The notes below the pieces were generated by a model, which was not told where the DNA came from, did no database searches, and saw nothing but the letters and a program-made list of their open reading frames with translations. The translations under genes and the position numbers were made by a program. From Rosa chinensis (lineage: Eukaryota; Streptophyta; Magnoliopsida; Rosales; Rosaceae), in NCBI RefSeq assembly GCF_002994745.2, contig NC_037094.1, forward strand, positions 7,362,001-7,426,000: a stretch of DNA of 64,000 nt. The letters run 5' to 3'. Within the stretch, counting starts at the first letter, position 1. Each line of letters opens with the position of its first letter. Shown here piece after piece: positions 45,657 through 57,477 of the stretch.

Positions 45657-48600
45657 ATGACCAGCCCAATAAGTTCAGTAGTACTTGGTTTCCTATTATG
45701 CCTTCTCTGTGTTCTGAATGACCAGGGAATATCGATAACAGTGGCCGCGGCTAAGACTAATAGCCGTGTATGTAATACATCGATCATTATCTATATTTAT
45801 CAACATCATATCTTCTTCTTATTTATTTAAGCCTGAATAGGGTGTCCTAGCTAATACCTGCATATATATGTTCTTTAACTAATTGCAGGTTCACATTGTG
45901 TATCTGGGAGAGAGGCAGCATGACAATCCCAAGTTGATCACGGATTCTCATCATGATTTGCTTGCCACCGTAGTTGGAAGGTAATTAATTTACAGGGGTA
46001 GTTAATTATATATCCGATGAATTTGAGCTCTAGGATGCTTCAATTTATGAGTAAGATGTTTGTTGGTTCTTATGCGCGCTACAGTAAGAGCTTGGCCTCG
46101 GAATTGATGGTATACAGTTACAGACATGGTTTCTCTGGATTTGCAGCCAAGCTTACGGAGGCTCAAGCCCAAGAATGTGCAGGTATCTTTCTAACTTGAT
46201 GAAATAAAGATGTCTGAATTTGCAGTGATCAGAAAATTCATGGAATATTTTAACTTTAGCTCATGTACTGGTCAGTTCTAAACTTATTTTCATGAGCTTC
46301 ATGAAATTATTCTAGAGTTGCCTGATGTTGTTCGAGTCATACCAAATACTCTATACAAGCTGCAAACTACTAGGAGTTGGGATTTTCTTGGCCTCTCTCC
46401 TCACTCACCTTCAAGTAATATTCTTCCCAGTAGCAACATGGGTGATGGAGTTATCGTAGGTGTCCTTGACACAGGTGACTTCTCTCTTCCTCTCTCTCAT
46501 ACGCACGCACGCACACTCGCGCTCATATGAAAACACCTACTTATGTAACACAATGACTTAAAGCAGGTATATGGCCAGAGTCTAAATCTTTCAATGAAGA
46601 AGGCCTAGGGCCAGTTCCATCCCACTGGAAGGGTATCTGTGAATCTGGTGAAAAATTTAATGCCACATTGCATTGCAATAGAAAAATCATCGGAGCACGT
46701 TGGTTCAACGATGGAATACTTGCTGAGTATGGACAGCCGTTGAACACATCTGAAAGAACTGAATTCATGTCCCCAAGAGATGCACATGGACATGGCACTC
46801 ACACTGCTAGCACTGCAGCCGGTTCTTTTGTGACTAATGTTAGTTACAAGGGCCTTGGTCATGGGACAGTTAGAGGGGGTGCCCCAAATGCTCGATTGGC
46901 CGTTTACAAGGTTTGCTGGAATGTGCTTGGCGGTCAATGCTCAGGAGCTGATATGCTCAAAGCTTTTGATGAAGCCATACATGATGGAGTTGATGTGTTG
47001 TCACTCTCGATTGGGGGTTCAGTTCCACTCTATTCGGATGTGGATGAACGTGATGGCATTGCTACTGGCTCCTTTCATGCTGTGGCCAGGGGAATTACTG
47101 TTGTTTGTGCAGCTGCAAATGATGGACCTTCGGCGCAGACAGTTCAGAACACATCACCTTGGATCATAACTGTTGCAGCAAGCACCACGGATCGAGCATT
47201 TCCTACTTCCATAACTTTAGGAAATAACAAAACTTTCCTGGTACTATTTCTTTTCTTCGATTGTGTGGCAAGTTACATTTTTGGGATTTTGAACCATAGT
47301 AATGGAATTTCTACAGAAATTCATATACTTAATTGTTCTTCTAGGGTCAAGCTATGTTTACAGGACTTGAGATTGGTTTTACAAGCTTGATATATCCGGA
47401 GTCTGGAGGGCTTGAACCTACTGCTACAGGGTACCATGATCTGCCAAGTTCTGTTTACTTGCTTAAAACAATGTTTCATTCTGTTAATTAACTGCTTATA
47501 ACATTTTGATGAAGTACCCTTTTGCAGTGTCTGTGAATCCCTCTCACTTAACAAAACCATGGTATCTGGAAAGGTGGTTCTATGCTTCACTTCACTCGGT
47601 CGTAGGAGAGCTGTAACAAGTGCTTCAGCTGCTGTGAAAGAAGCTGGCGGTGTTGGCCTAATCGTAGCAAAGAATCCAACTGATGGCTTGTATCCATGTA
47701 GTGATGACTTTCCTTGTATTGAAGTTGACTATGAGATAGGCACCCGAATAGTGTTTTATATCCGATCTACCAGGTAACACTTGGACATTCTCACCATTTT
47801 TGGCATTGATTAGTATTGAAAGGTTTAATTATTTCTAACCCTCAAATTTTGAATGGGATGCAAAGATATCCTCTTGTGAAGTTGAACCGTTCTAAAACAA
47901 TTGCGGGCAAGCCAATATTAGCCAGGGTTGCCTATTTTTCATCTCGGGGACCAAACTCCGCAGCACCAGCAATTCTCAAGGTATCCATTTCGATTTTGAG
48001 TATAGTTCACAGTGGAACTTCTGGCCTCTGCTTATAGTACATTTTCTTTCTTATTTCTTGGTGGACAGCCAGATATAGCTGCGCCTGGTGTGAACATATT
48101 GGCTGCAACTTCTCCACTGGATTCATTTGTGGATGCTGGATATGTCATGCACTCGGGAACATCGATGGCAACTCCTCATGTCTCAGGCATTGTGGCTCTC
48201 CTCAAAGCACTGCATCCTAATTGGTCTCCAGCAGCCATTCGATCAGCACTAGTCACAAGTGGTATACCCATTTTCATGACTTAAATCTTTAATACTGTGT
48301 CATTGTTTTAAACTTACAGTACATTTGCAAGTTAATTATATTCTCATATTTCCTGCAGCATGGAGGAATGGTCCATCTGGTTTACCAATTTTTGCCGAGG
48401 GATCTCCTCAAAAGTTGACCAATCCTTTCGACTTTGGAGGTGGCATTGTGCACCCGAATGCAGCAGCAAACCCGGGTCTTGTATATGACATGGGTGCAGC
48501 AGACTACATACATTATCTATGTGCCATGGGCTACAACAACTCTGCCATATCAAGGCTCACAGGCCAAACCACAACATGTCCCATAATGAGACCTTCTATT

Positions 48601-48930
48601 TTGGACATTAACCTACCTTCCATAACCATACCAAGCCTCAGACATTCCATTACTGTAACAAGAACTGTCACAAATGTAGGAGACTCTAAATCCGTTTATG
48701 AAGCTACAATTGATCCTCCATTGGGAACAATGGTATCTGTAAAACCCAATCCTTTGGTATTCAACTCCACGGTTCAGAAACTCACTTTCGAGATTACAAT
48801 TTCCACAACCCACCAGATGAACACAGGGTACTACTTTGGAAGCCTTACATGGACTGATAGAGTGCATGCTGTGAGAATTCCGTTGTCTGTGAGGACAGAG
48901 TTTTTACAACATTTTGCTGATGGTCTCTGA
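45657..48930 (+). CDS. Secreted subtilisin-like serine protease (plant subtilase, SBT3-like)
   Basis: Ten exons: 45657-45767, 45889-45980, 46085-46182, 46316-46474, 46567-47240, 47345-47430, 47528-47773, 47866-47980, 48069-48261, 48359-48930. They total 2346 nt and 781 residues. A signal peptide ([14 protein letters not shown]) is followed by the I9 propeptide ([14 protein letters not shown] to KLTEAQAQ) and the S8 catalytic domain with its protease-associated insert. Then comes a C-terminal fibronectin-III-like domain ([12 protein letters not shown] to [15 protein letters not shown]). The catalytic residues are visible: Asp152 in [14 protein letters not shown], His229 in [12 protein letters not shown], Asn338 in [14 protein letters not shown] and Ser559 in [13 protein letters not shown]. 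The residue before Asn338 is Ala, where relatives usually have Gly. The many-exon layout and the [13 protein letters not shown] propeptide fit group SBT3. It acts in the secretory path or apoplast; the substrate is unknown. A Copia element sits 119 bp behind the stop. Confidence 0.95.
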
Positions 48931-48982
48931 AGTGACTAGTGAAATATTCCCTATTACACTTTAATTTTCAGATCTTTCAATT

Positions 48983-48986
48983 CATT

Positions 48987-49015
<29 letters not shown>
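48983..49015. repeat. CA/TA microsatellite behind the subtilase gene
   Basis: A run of about ten CA units followed by a short TA run, in the probable 3' UTR or immediate 3' flank. Confidence 0.85.
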
Positions 49016-49017
<2 letters not shown>

Positions 49018-49049
49018 GAAAATACGATTTTAATTATCAATTATTCATG

Positions 49050-49273
49050 TGGTTAAGAATAATAGAATTGAGAGAGATTGATGAAAGAATTATGTATTCA
49101 ATATTGAGAATAAGAGCCCTATATATAGGGATTACAAAGTACATGTTCTAATGTTATAAGGAAAACTATTCCGAATAGGACTAGGAATTCTAGAACATTC
49201 TCTCCTATTACAATCATGAAACTAATACTAATCCTAGTTTGAATAGGCACACATAAGTCAATTTCCTTCAACA
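49050..49273 (-). repeat. 3' LTR of the 49-kb Copia element
   Basis: 224 bp, a direct copy of 54805-55022, with 'gccctatatatagggatt' inside as a likely TATA region. It is preceded by target copy tcatg. Confidence 0.9.
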
Positions 49274-49476
49274 CTCCCCCTTTGTGCGGCTCAAACTTGG
49301 TGGTGACGCTTCATTCGTTGCCTCGTTAAAAATCTTGCTCGAGTGAAAAAACCCTGTGGGACAAAAACAAGCTCGAGGAAGAGAAAAAGAGTACAACACG
49401 TCCTTCACTTTTCGAGATCGAACATGTAGACATCATAACTCCCCCTAATGTCGATATCTCCCCCTGATTGTTACAA

Positions 49477-52400
49477 TCATGGGAGTTCGGATAACTTTCT
49501 CAATCCGATGCTCTTCACATGTTTCTCGAATGTGGATTTAGGTAACGACTTAGTGAATAAGTCCACTACATTATCCTCTGATCGGATTTGATTCACTTCA
49601 ATCTTTAGAAGTGATTGTTGTTGCTGATTATAAAAGACCTTAGGCGATATATGCCTGGTGTTGTCGCCCGTGATGAAACATAACTTCATTTGCTCAATAC
49701 AAGCTGTATTATCCTCATAAATGCATGTATGTTCATCCGTGGTAGACTTCAAACCACAACTTTCTTGAATATGTCTAATTACAGACCTTAGCCATATACA
49801 TTCACGCACAGCTTCATGTAGAGCAATAATCTCTATATGATTTGAGGAAGTAGCAACAAGGGTCTATTTTGTAGACCTCTAAGATATCGCAGTGCTTCTC
49901 ATGGTAAAGACATAACCCGTTTGTCCTAGACCTTTTTGAGAGTCAGAGAGGTACCCTGCATCAACAAAACCCATCAAAATATCATTGACGTTTTGAAGGA
50001 AGGGAGTAGGGGGACGCCGACCACCATGGACGACGCCGACAACATGGCCCGTTTGGGAGTGACCTTTTTGAGGGTCAGAGAGGTACCCTGCATCAGCAAA
50101 ACCCATCAAAATATCATTGACGTTTTGATGGAAGGGAGTAGGGGGACGCCGACAACATGGCCTGTGCCAAAACCTTGGACGGTGGCATTTTGCCTATTGG
50201 GGATCCCAAATTTCCATAATTCATTTTCTTTCTGTAGGGATAAAATAGGTCTATATCAATCGTACCTCTTAAATATCGAAAGATTGTCTTTACACCAATC
50301 CAATGGCGGCTTGTTGGCGCAGAACTATGTCGAGCTAACAAGTTCACTGCGAATGAGATGTCCGGTCTTGTGCATTGAGTTAAGTACAATAATGCGCCTA
50401 TTGCACTTAAATAGGGCACTTCAGCCTCTAATAATTCTCCGTCCTCATCCTTTGGACGAAACGGATCTTTTCTGGGCTTAAAACTAAGGCCAATCATAGG
50501 AGTACTCACAGACTTTGCTTTATCTTCATTAAAGCGCCTTAGGATTTTCTGAGTATATGTAGACTGATGGATCAAAATTCCATCACTACGGTGCTCGAGT
50601 TCTAAACCGATACAAAACCGTGTTTTCCCAAGATCTTTCATCTCAAATTCAGATTTTAAATATTTAGCAGTTTCCTTTAACTCATTTAGAGTTCCAATTA
50701 GGTTCATGTCATCGACATAAACTGCTACGATTGCAAATCCGGAACTTGTTCTTTTAATGAACACGCAGGGGCATATTTCATTGTTAATATATCCCTTCGC
50801 AATTAAGTAGTCACTTAGACGATTATACCACATCCGTCCAGATTGTTTTAATCCATATAGTGATCGTTTTAATCTTATTGAAAACGCGCTCCGTGGTTTA
50901 GAGCCACTTGACTTGAGTAATTGAAGTCCATCTGGAACTTTCATATATATCTCTGAATCTAGATCCCCATAGAGATATGTTGTAACCACATCCATAAGCT
51001 GCATGTCAAGTTTTTCAGAAACTACCAAACTAACAAGGTAACAGAACGTTATAACATCCATTACGCGAGAATACGTCTCCTCGTAGTCGATTCCAAGGCG
51101 TTGTGAGAAACCTTGTGCCACGAGGCGGGCTTTATATCTAACCACCTCATTTTTCTCATTACGCTTTCTAACAAAGACCCATTTATGTCCAACAGGTTTT
51201 ACATCTGCGGGTGTCTGCGTTATAGGCCCAAATACCTGTCTCTTTGCTAGTGAATCTAATTCAGCCTGGATCGCATCTTTCCATTTAGGCCAATCCGCTC
51301 TTCGTTGACATTGTTCGACAGAGTGAGGTTTAATACCATCATATTCTATAATTCATTTTGCAACATGATATGCAAATACGTCATCAATAGCCATAGAATT
51401 TCTATCCATCATCTCATGTACACTAGTGTAATTCATGGAGATCTCACTATTCTCTAGAATTGCATCTGGCATTGGAACGTCCCCCAATGATGTCTCTTGG
51501 ACATAGCCATAATCCGGAATATTCTCATGAGATGGATTATTTACATCGATGATTAATGGATTTTTGTGTCAAACTCGCTTTCTTTCTTGGGCGAGAATCC
51601 ATCGAACCTATGGGCCTCCCGCGCTTCCTAGGAGGAGTCGTGGGCCTAGCCACAACGTCACCATCACTATGAGAGGGGACGTTAGCGCCATGCTTAGTTG
51701 CCCTTGAGATGACGTCATGTCCTCTAATTTTAGGGACATCAATCCTTGCAGGCACGTTTGCAGCAGGTATATGTGATCTCGTCACTTTAGCGATATCAGA
51801 AAACGCATCAGGCATCGATTCTGCTACGTTCTGAAGATCGAGAATTCTCCGCACTTCAATTTCGAACTGTGCGGTTCGGGGATCAAGATGAGATAGAGTG
51901 AGGACAGACCACGACAATTCCTGTTGAACATTTATGTTCTTATCTCCTCCTAATGACGGGAAGACTGTCTCATCAAAGTGACAATCCGCAAATCTAGCAG
52001 TAAAGAGATACGCCTGTCAATGGTTCTAAGTAGCGGACAATAGTTGGAAAATCATATCCAACATAAATGCCTAATCGTCTTTGAGGACCCATTTTGGTGA
52101 GCTGTGGCAGCACAATTGGCACATAAACTGTATACCCAAATATGAGTAAGTGTGAGACATCAGGCTCATACCCAGTCACCATCTGGGACTCAGAGAAGGG
52201 TTGAGTGGCAGTAGGCCTTAGACGAATAAGCACATTTGCATACAATATTGCATAGCCCCAAGCAGAAATAGAGAGATTGGTGCTCATTACCAATGCTCTA
52301 GCGACCATTTATAGTCGTTTAATGGCAGCTTCTGCGAGACCATTTTGGGTGTGAACATGAGGAATTAGATGTTCAACTTCAATCCCAATGGACATGCAAT

Positions 52401-53457
52401 AATCATCAAAAGTTTTTGATGTAAACTCCCCAATGTTGTCTAATCTTATAGACTTAATAGGATGATCAGGGTGGTGAGCCCTTAACTTAATAATTTGTGC
52501 TAGGAGTTTAGCAAATGCAGTGTTCCTTGTGGACAATAGCATGACATGTGACCAACGTGTCGATGCATCAACCAACACCATAAAATATCTAAATGGTCCT
52601 CAAGGTGGTTGAATAGGTCCACAAATATCACCTTGGATTATTTGCAAGAATGATATATTTTCTTTAGTGTCCTTTGCATAGGATGGTCTCGATTCTAATT
52701 TTGCTAAAGAACAGGCTTTGCAGAACGAATGATGGGCTTTAGAAGTAACCAATGAGGATTTTGGTTGAGCCATGAAGTCACAATTGATTATAGAAGTAGA
52801 AGGAGGAGTCAAAGAATGGTCCATGGCGTCAAAGCCATGTTGTTGCCGTAGGGGGTAGACGGCGCCGACCCTAAGTGGCCGGTCTTGCATAGTCTTGGCC
52901 CCTTGAGGCGTAGATGCATCTCCTAGAACCAATTTTTGGTTCTTACTTCTCTTCGTTCTAAAGAATGGATGTCCGTGTGAAGTCTTTAATATACGGATCA
53001 TCATATCACGACCTTGGTGTCCCAGACGGTCATGCCAAAGCCTATCTGTGTCAGAATCCCATAAATCATCTCTCATAACATGATTGGATTCAATGATTCG
53101 AATAGTGGTTGCATACAACCCACTAAAATGACACATAAGTTTCTCTAAGACTCTTTTATGTCCGTAGTCATTAGAAGTGATGCAAAGAAACTCTTGTCCA
53201 TTATCACAATGTGTTTCCATATGAAAATCATTGGCTCTTATATCTTTGAAGCTCAAAAGGGTTCTTTCATCCCTATAAGCGTAGAGAGCTTCAGTGACAT
53301 TAATGATTGTGCCATGTGGTAACAAGAATTGAGCTGGTCCTCGACCATGAATCAATTTAGATAACCCTGCCATCATAGTCACTGAAGATCGAGTAGGCGT
53401 CATCTTAAGAAATAACTGCCTATTTTGAAGTATGGTATGCATAGTAGCACTATCCAC
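49477..53457 (-). pseudogene. Copia pol remnants, several frame breaks
   Basis: Reading on the minus strand: protease/GAG-pre-integrase (DSATMHT near the start, LWHDRLGHQGRDMM), 53457-52600. Integrase pieces follow at 52581-52309 (RLDNIGEFTSKTFDDYC, HTQNGLAEAAIKRL) and 52308-51994. A linker piece lies at 51917-51537, reverse transcriptase at 51145-50114 (KARLVAQGFSQ, VYVDDMNLIG) and RNase H at 49809-49477 (ECIWLRSVIRHIQ, HISPKVFYN). Stop codons and frame changes separate the pieces. The RT/RNase H junction holds a 131-bp tandem duplication. It is not functional as it stands. Confidence 0.9.
49928..50165. repeat. 131-bp tandem duplication inside the Copia pol remnant
   Basis: The stretch from 'gacctttttgag' through 'agtagggggacgccgac' occurs at about 49928 and again at about 50059. 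The copies differ at a few bases, so the duplication happened after or during decay of the element. Confidence 0.85.
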
Positions 53458-53459
53458 AA

Positions 53460-54800
53460 GGCATTCTAGCTCTCTGGGAAAATACTTGAATGAATAAAGT
53501 TCGAATCAAAATCGACACTTTATTTCAATGAAAGCCAATGATTACGTCAAAGTTTCTAAATTTAATCCAAAAAGGATAATCAAGCTTAGACAAGTAGTAG
53601 TTACTCAATCCGTTTGGTAATTCCAATTTGGTTGTGACCAGGTAAGGTAAGGCGAGATTTTGGTGGAGCGTTGCTCACTTTTAAAACCGTTCTCTTAGTT
53701 CAAACATTTCCTAGATATCACAATTACTCTTGAGTACGCCTAGTGAGAAAGAGTTATAACCATTGTCTTTGTTGATAGTTTCCAATTTTTTTCTTTGGAT
53801 TTGGATTGAAACCAATGACGTTTATATGGTCAAATTTTTATGCTTAAGAATGCTCTTTGTCCGTAGCCTACGAACGCTCTTAGTTCATAAAAATCGATGC
53901 TCACGAACGCTCTTAGTCCGAAGATCATGAACACTCTTAGTTCGTATATAGCGTGAAGACCCACGATTCTGCTTTTAGCAAATCGAACCCACGTTACAAA
54001 AAGGTGGGATGTAGAATAAGGGATTTTGTAAGTCCCCGAAGAAAAGTAAATTTAATTTTCAAAAACAGGAACAACTTGTGAAAACTTACTCATGAATTTC
54101 GGAACTTGAAATTCTCAATACACGCGGGTGTTGATGCAGGCTTATAGGTTTGCAGGCATACTATCGATCCTGGGTCGAGGATTGCAAACTATCTTTCAAT
54201 CCCTGCTGCGTGGCCGATACAGGTTTGGCCGAGGCAAGCTAAGGAGCTGGCCGACTGATGCGTGGCATGGGCGCGTAGGCACTGCAGGGGCAGGCATGCA
54301 GATGAGGCTAGAGTGGGCTAGGAGCTGCTGCAGTGATGCTTGAAGGTGGCAGCGGCAGTTTTCAAGGATTTTTTTGTTGAAATTTGGAGCAGATTTGCCT
54401 CTGAACATCTTTCACTTCGATTGGTGTACAGGTCTCAAAACAACTCCGATAAGGCTAAAATTCGGAGGTCAGATAGAAGAGACAAAGATGAACAACTTTG
54501 ATGAAGGAAGGATTTTGATCTGAGTTCCGATCAAGACGTTTTGGGGCTTGCAAGCAGGCTGATTTACATAGGAACGAGCGTCCTGCTGTGCTGCAGGGGC
54601 AGCAGGCGTGCGGCTATGCTGCAGGGGCAGTGGGCAGCACATGGGTGCGTAAGGGTTGCAGGGCTAGAGTACAGAGCAGGGGTGCACAGATGGGCAGCAA
54701 CAGTAAGTCTAGCACGGGCTAGGTGCAACGGTGGAAAAGGTGATGTTGAAAAATTTTCTAGTTTTGGATTTTTGATCTCAAGGTTAGGGCTCGTGCTGAT
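53460..54800. other. Non-coding interior of the 49-kb Copia element
   Basis: Lies where gag is expected, between primer-binding site and protease, but shows no Gag-like or zinc-knuckle frame. It contains short repeats of 'acgaacgctcttagt' type at about 53865-53945. The 54.1-54.75 kb part is GC-richer ('ctgcaggggcag' motifs), with open frames of low complexity only. Confidence 0.5.
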
Positions 54801-54804
54801 AACG

Positions 54805-55022
54805 TGTTTAAGAATAATAGAATTGAGAGAGATTGATGAGAGAATTGTGTATTCAATATTGAGAATAGAAGCCCTATATATAGGGATTACAAAGTACATG
54901 TTCTAATGTTATAAGGAAAACTATTCCGAATAGGACTAGGAATTGTAGAACATTCTCTCCTATTACAATCATGAAACTAATCCTAGTTTGAATAGGCACA
55001 CACAATTCAATTTCCTTCAACA
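54805..55022 (-). repeat. 5' LTR of the 49-kb Copia element
   Basis: 218 bp, next to the primer-binding site at about 54790-54804. It is followed on the outside by target copy tcatg. Confidence 0.9.
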
Positions 55023-55027
55023 TCATG

Positions 55028-55585
55028 GTTTTTTTTTGTCGTTCAATGTTAGCTAAAATAGGAATATTGTTCAGCACTTAAAACAACATTCTGCTATAGT
55101 TTTCGGATGGCATTGTTCTCAAGCTCTGCAAAACAAATGACACATATCAAAGGTTTAAAAATATATGATTGGAGAAACCCACAGAAAGTTCCGCTCCAAT
55201 GTTAGAGAGGCATCCAATACCAGAATAAGGTGGAGAAACCAACAAAAGGTTACCTCTGGTGCACCCAAATAATATGGCAAGTAAGGCTAACGATGTCTAT
55301 GACAAGTGAGGTTAAACAATGTCTATGGTAAGTGAGGTTAACAATGCCAATGTCTAATGAAAAGCTAACAACGTCCACGACTAATGGGTAACAGTAAACG
55401 TGCTTAATGAGGCTAATGGTGCTCATGCATGCTTGGACCTATGAAAGCTATGTTAACGGTGTCCATGAAACGAGATGTCATCTGGTTTTTCAACCTCATG
55501 GAACTATCCCAAAACTTTCTCTCAAAATAAAAGTTTTTATTTGAAACCATGATTTTTCACCAAAAATTGTGAACTATACCACACG
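55028..55585. other. Spacer with degenerate short repeats
   Basis: From about 55290 to 55460 there are degenerate repeats of the type 'aatg(a/t)ctatg.caagtgaggttaac'. No coding region is recognised. The stretch separates the Copia element from the hAT element. Confidence 0.4.
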
Positions 55586-55593
55586 GTTTTTTG

Positions 55594-56146
55594 TAGGGCT
55601 GCACACGGATTGAGTTGGTTAGGTTTTGACTCTAAACCGTCTCTATACTAAAGTGAGCGGTTTAAGCATTTTGGACAACCGGGCATTAAAAAAAAAAACC
55701 TTAACCCGATCCAATCCAATCCAATTAAAGATGGTTTGGTTCGGTCTGTTAGGCGGTTTTAACCTATATTATATTAACATACTATTTATGAAAAAAAAAT
55801 TCTAGTTAAATTCAATCTAAATAATAAAAATTATATTAAATAAGCATAATCTAAATTTAAAATATAATAATTAAAACCAAAACTAATATTCAAAAACCAA
55901 AATCTAGAATAGATTCAGAGTGATTGAATTATTTGATGGCTTACCTATAAATACTAGCTTAATATGGTAGTATTAAAGGTTAGAGAATGAGAGATTGAGA
56001 TATGTGATATGAGAGGATCAAATTAATCGTAGCGATTATATAATAGACTTCTAGGCCTTTGGGCATTGGATTCGATATGGTAATATATCATTTGAGAATA
56101 AAGTTATAATTGGATATTTAGAATTTACTTACAACAACTGGACAAA

Positions 56147-56183
<37 letters not shown>

Positions 56184-56396
56184 TTAACACTTTTTCTTAT
56201 TATATTTCAAACATACCGGTCGGTTCCTGTTCCGCGGTTTAAGCAAAGAGAAACAAAACCAACCCAATTCATAAATAGTTTGGTTCGGTATTGAACCGGC
56301 TTTCAATTTTTAAAGTTAAAAAACCTTAACCAAACCATATTTACCGGTCGGTTTTGCCCGGTTTGGCTGGTTTGTACCGTGTTTTGCACACCCCTA
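55594..56396. mobile_element. Non-autonomous hAT element, 803 bp
   Basis: The left end TAGGGCTGCACACGG pairs with the right end, read inward, TAGGGGTGTGCAAAACACGG. The exact 8-bp duplication gttttttg flanks it at 55586-55593 and 56397-56404. Subterminal regions carry many GGTTTGG/AACCGG-type motifs ('ggtttggttcggt', 'accggtcggtt') and the centre is AT-rich with a TA microsatellite at about 56153-56175. No transposase. Confidence 0.9.
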
Positions 56397-56404
56397 GTTT
56401 TTTG

Positions 56405-57477
56405 GCCTAAAATACATGTTGTTATTTTTTGATCAAAAATATTTCTACCCCTTAATCATGATTTTAAAGCAATTTTAGAACAGACATAATTCGAAAAATC
56501 TAAACCCTACTTTTTCTTATGATTTTTCCAAATTTAAAAAATAAAAGAAAATAATTTAAGAACTTCTGAATTTTTTCTCATGCTTTCTAATATTATTCTT
56601 AGTGTTTGTGAAAAAATAATTTCATTTTTTTACCATGCATAAAGTCCAGCCCAAAATGCCTGAGCAGCAAGCCACACATTAATGGTCCAGCTCTCTAGTA
56701 TCCAGGTCCATAATCCAAAGTGAGACCCCAGCCCAAAACAGTATCACACACCACCAACCCCAACCCCAAACCATTTACCATTACCACTTCTACCAAATGG
56801 GCCTAAAGCCCTAAACCGTAAAAACCTTAACTCCTAACTTTTATTCAATTCTCAACCCCTCTCACTACTTGGGCTAACCCCAAGAGATAGCCGTTAAACT
56901 GTTACATTTGAGCATTCTTCAAGCCATAATTCAACGACTCTCTAGGAAGTTCATTGTTTACCATTATTGGTTAGTTTCTCACTTGATTCTCTTTACTTGT
57001 ACATATTTTCATTTCTATAGTTAATGCACATCATAAATTTTCCATTTCGTTTTGTCTACAGATCGATTGACCATCTAGTGGAGAGGCATCTATTATTCTA
57101 TAAAAGTTCTCTGAGTCAAATTCTTTATACATTCTTACATATACATTGGGTAATTCATCGTTTTTAAAGTAATAAATTAGTCTGAAAAGTAAAAAATCAT
57201 ATGGGATATAAACAAAATGGAAAGTGATCCATATTGATGGAGCGCTTAAAATCTGGTCAATAATGATTTGGATCCAATATTAAACCTCTTACTAACTATG
57301 ATAATGAAACTTTGAATAATATCTATATAAGCTTGGCTTAACATTCCGTCACTTTTTAGCTAGAATTTCATCATCCTTTCGATATGAAAGAAAGAAGAAC
57401 GACCACATAGTGTTGATGAAGTATAAAGGTTCACGTTGTAGTCTATTGGAATTCATATATCAGTCTCTTTGGAAAAA
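56405..57477. other. Upstream flank of the nucleoside-transporter gene
   Basis: AT-rich except for a C/A-rich patch at 56640-56830. A 'tctataaaag' at about 57095-57104 could be a TATA box, about 375 bp before the ATG. No coding region recognised. Confidence 0.4.

Larger units (their letters stand above)
49050..55022 (-). mobile_element. Ty1/Copia LTR retrotransposon, decayed, minus orientation
   Basis: LTRs at 49050-49273 (224 bp) and 54805-55022 (218 bp) are flanked by the exact 5-bp duplication tcatg (49045-49049 and 55023-55027). They differ by several substitutions and a 6-bp indel ('actaat' extra in the left copy). On the minus strand the 5' LTR is followed by CGTTATCAGCACGAG, a known Copia-type primer-binding site. 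Pol remnants are in Copia order. No Gag-like frame is found between the primer site and the protease region (53460-54800), so the element looks gag-less or gag-deleted. It is older than the copy at 4.5 kb, judging by LTR divergence and broken frames. Confidence 0.92.

Noticed and set aside
49936..50481. 181-codon plus-strand frame with duplicated VREVPCI.KTHQNIIDVL blocks
   Set aside because: Antisense to the Copia pol remnant; the repeat is the 131-bp tandem duplication.
54541..54906. 121-codon frame entering the Copia LTR
   Set aside because: It crosses the element interior/LTR border and is low-complexity, so it is not a gene.
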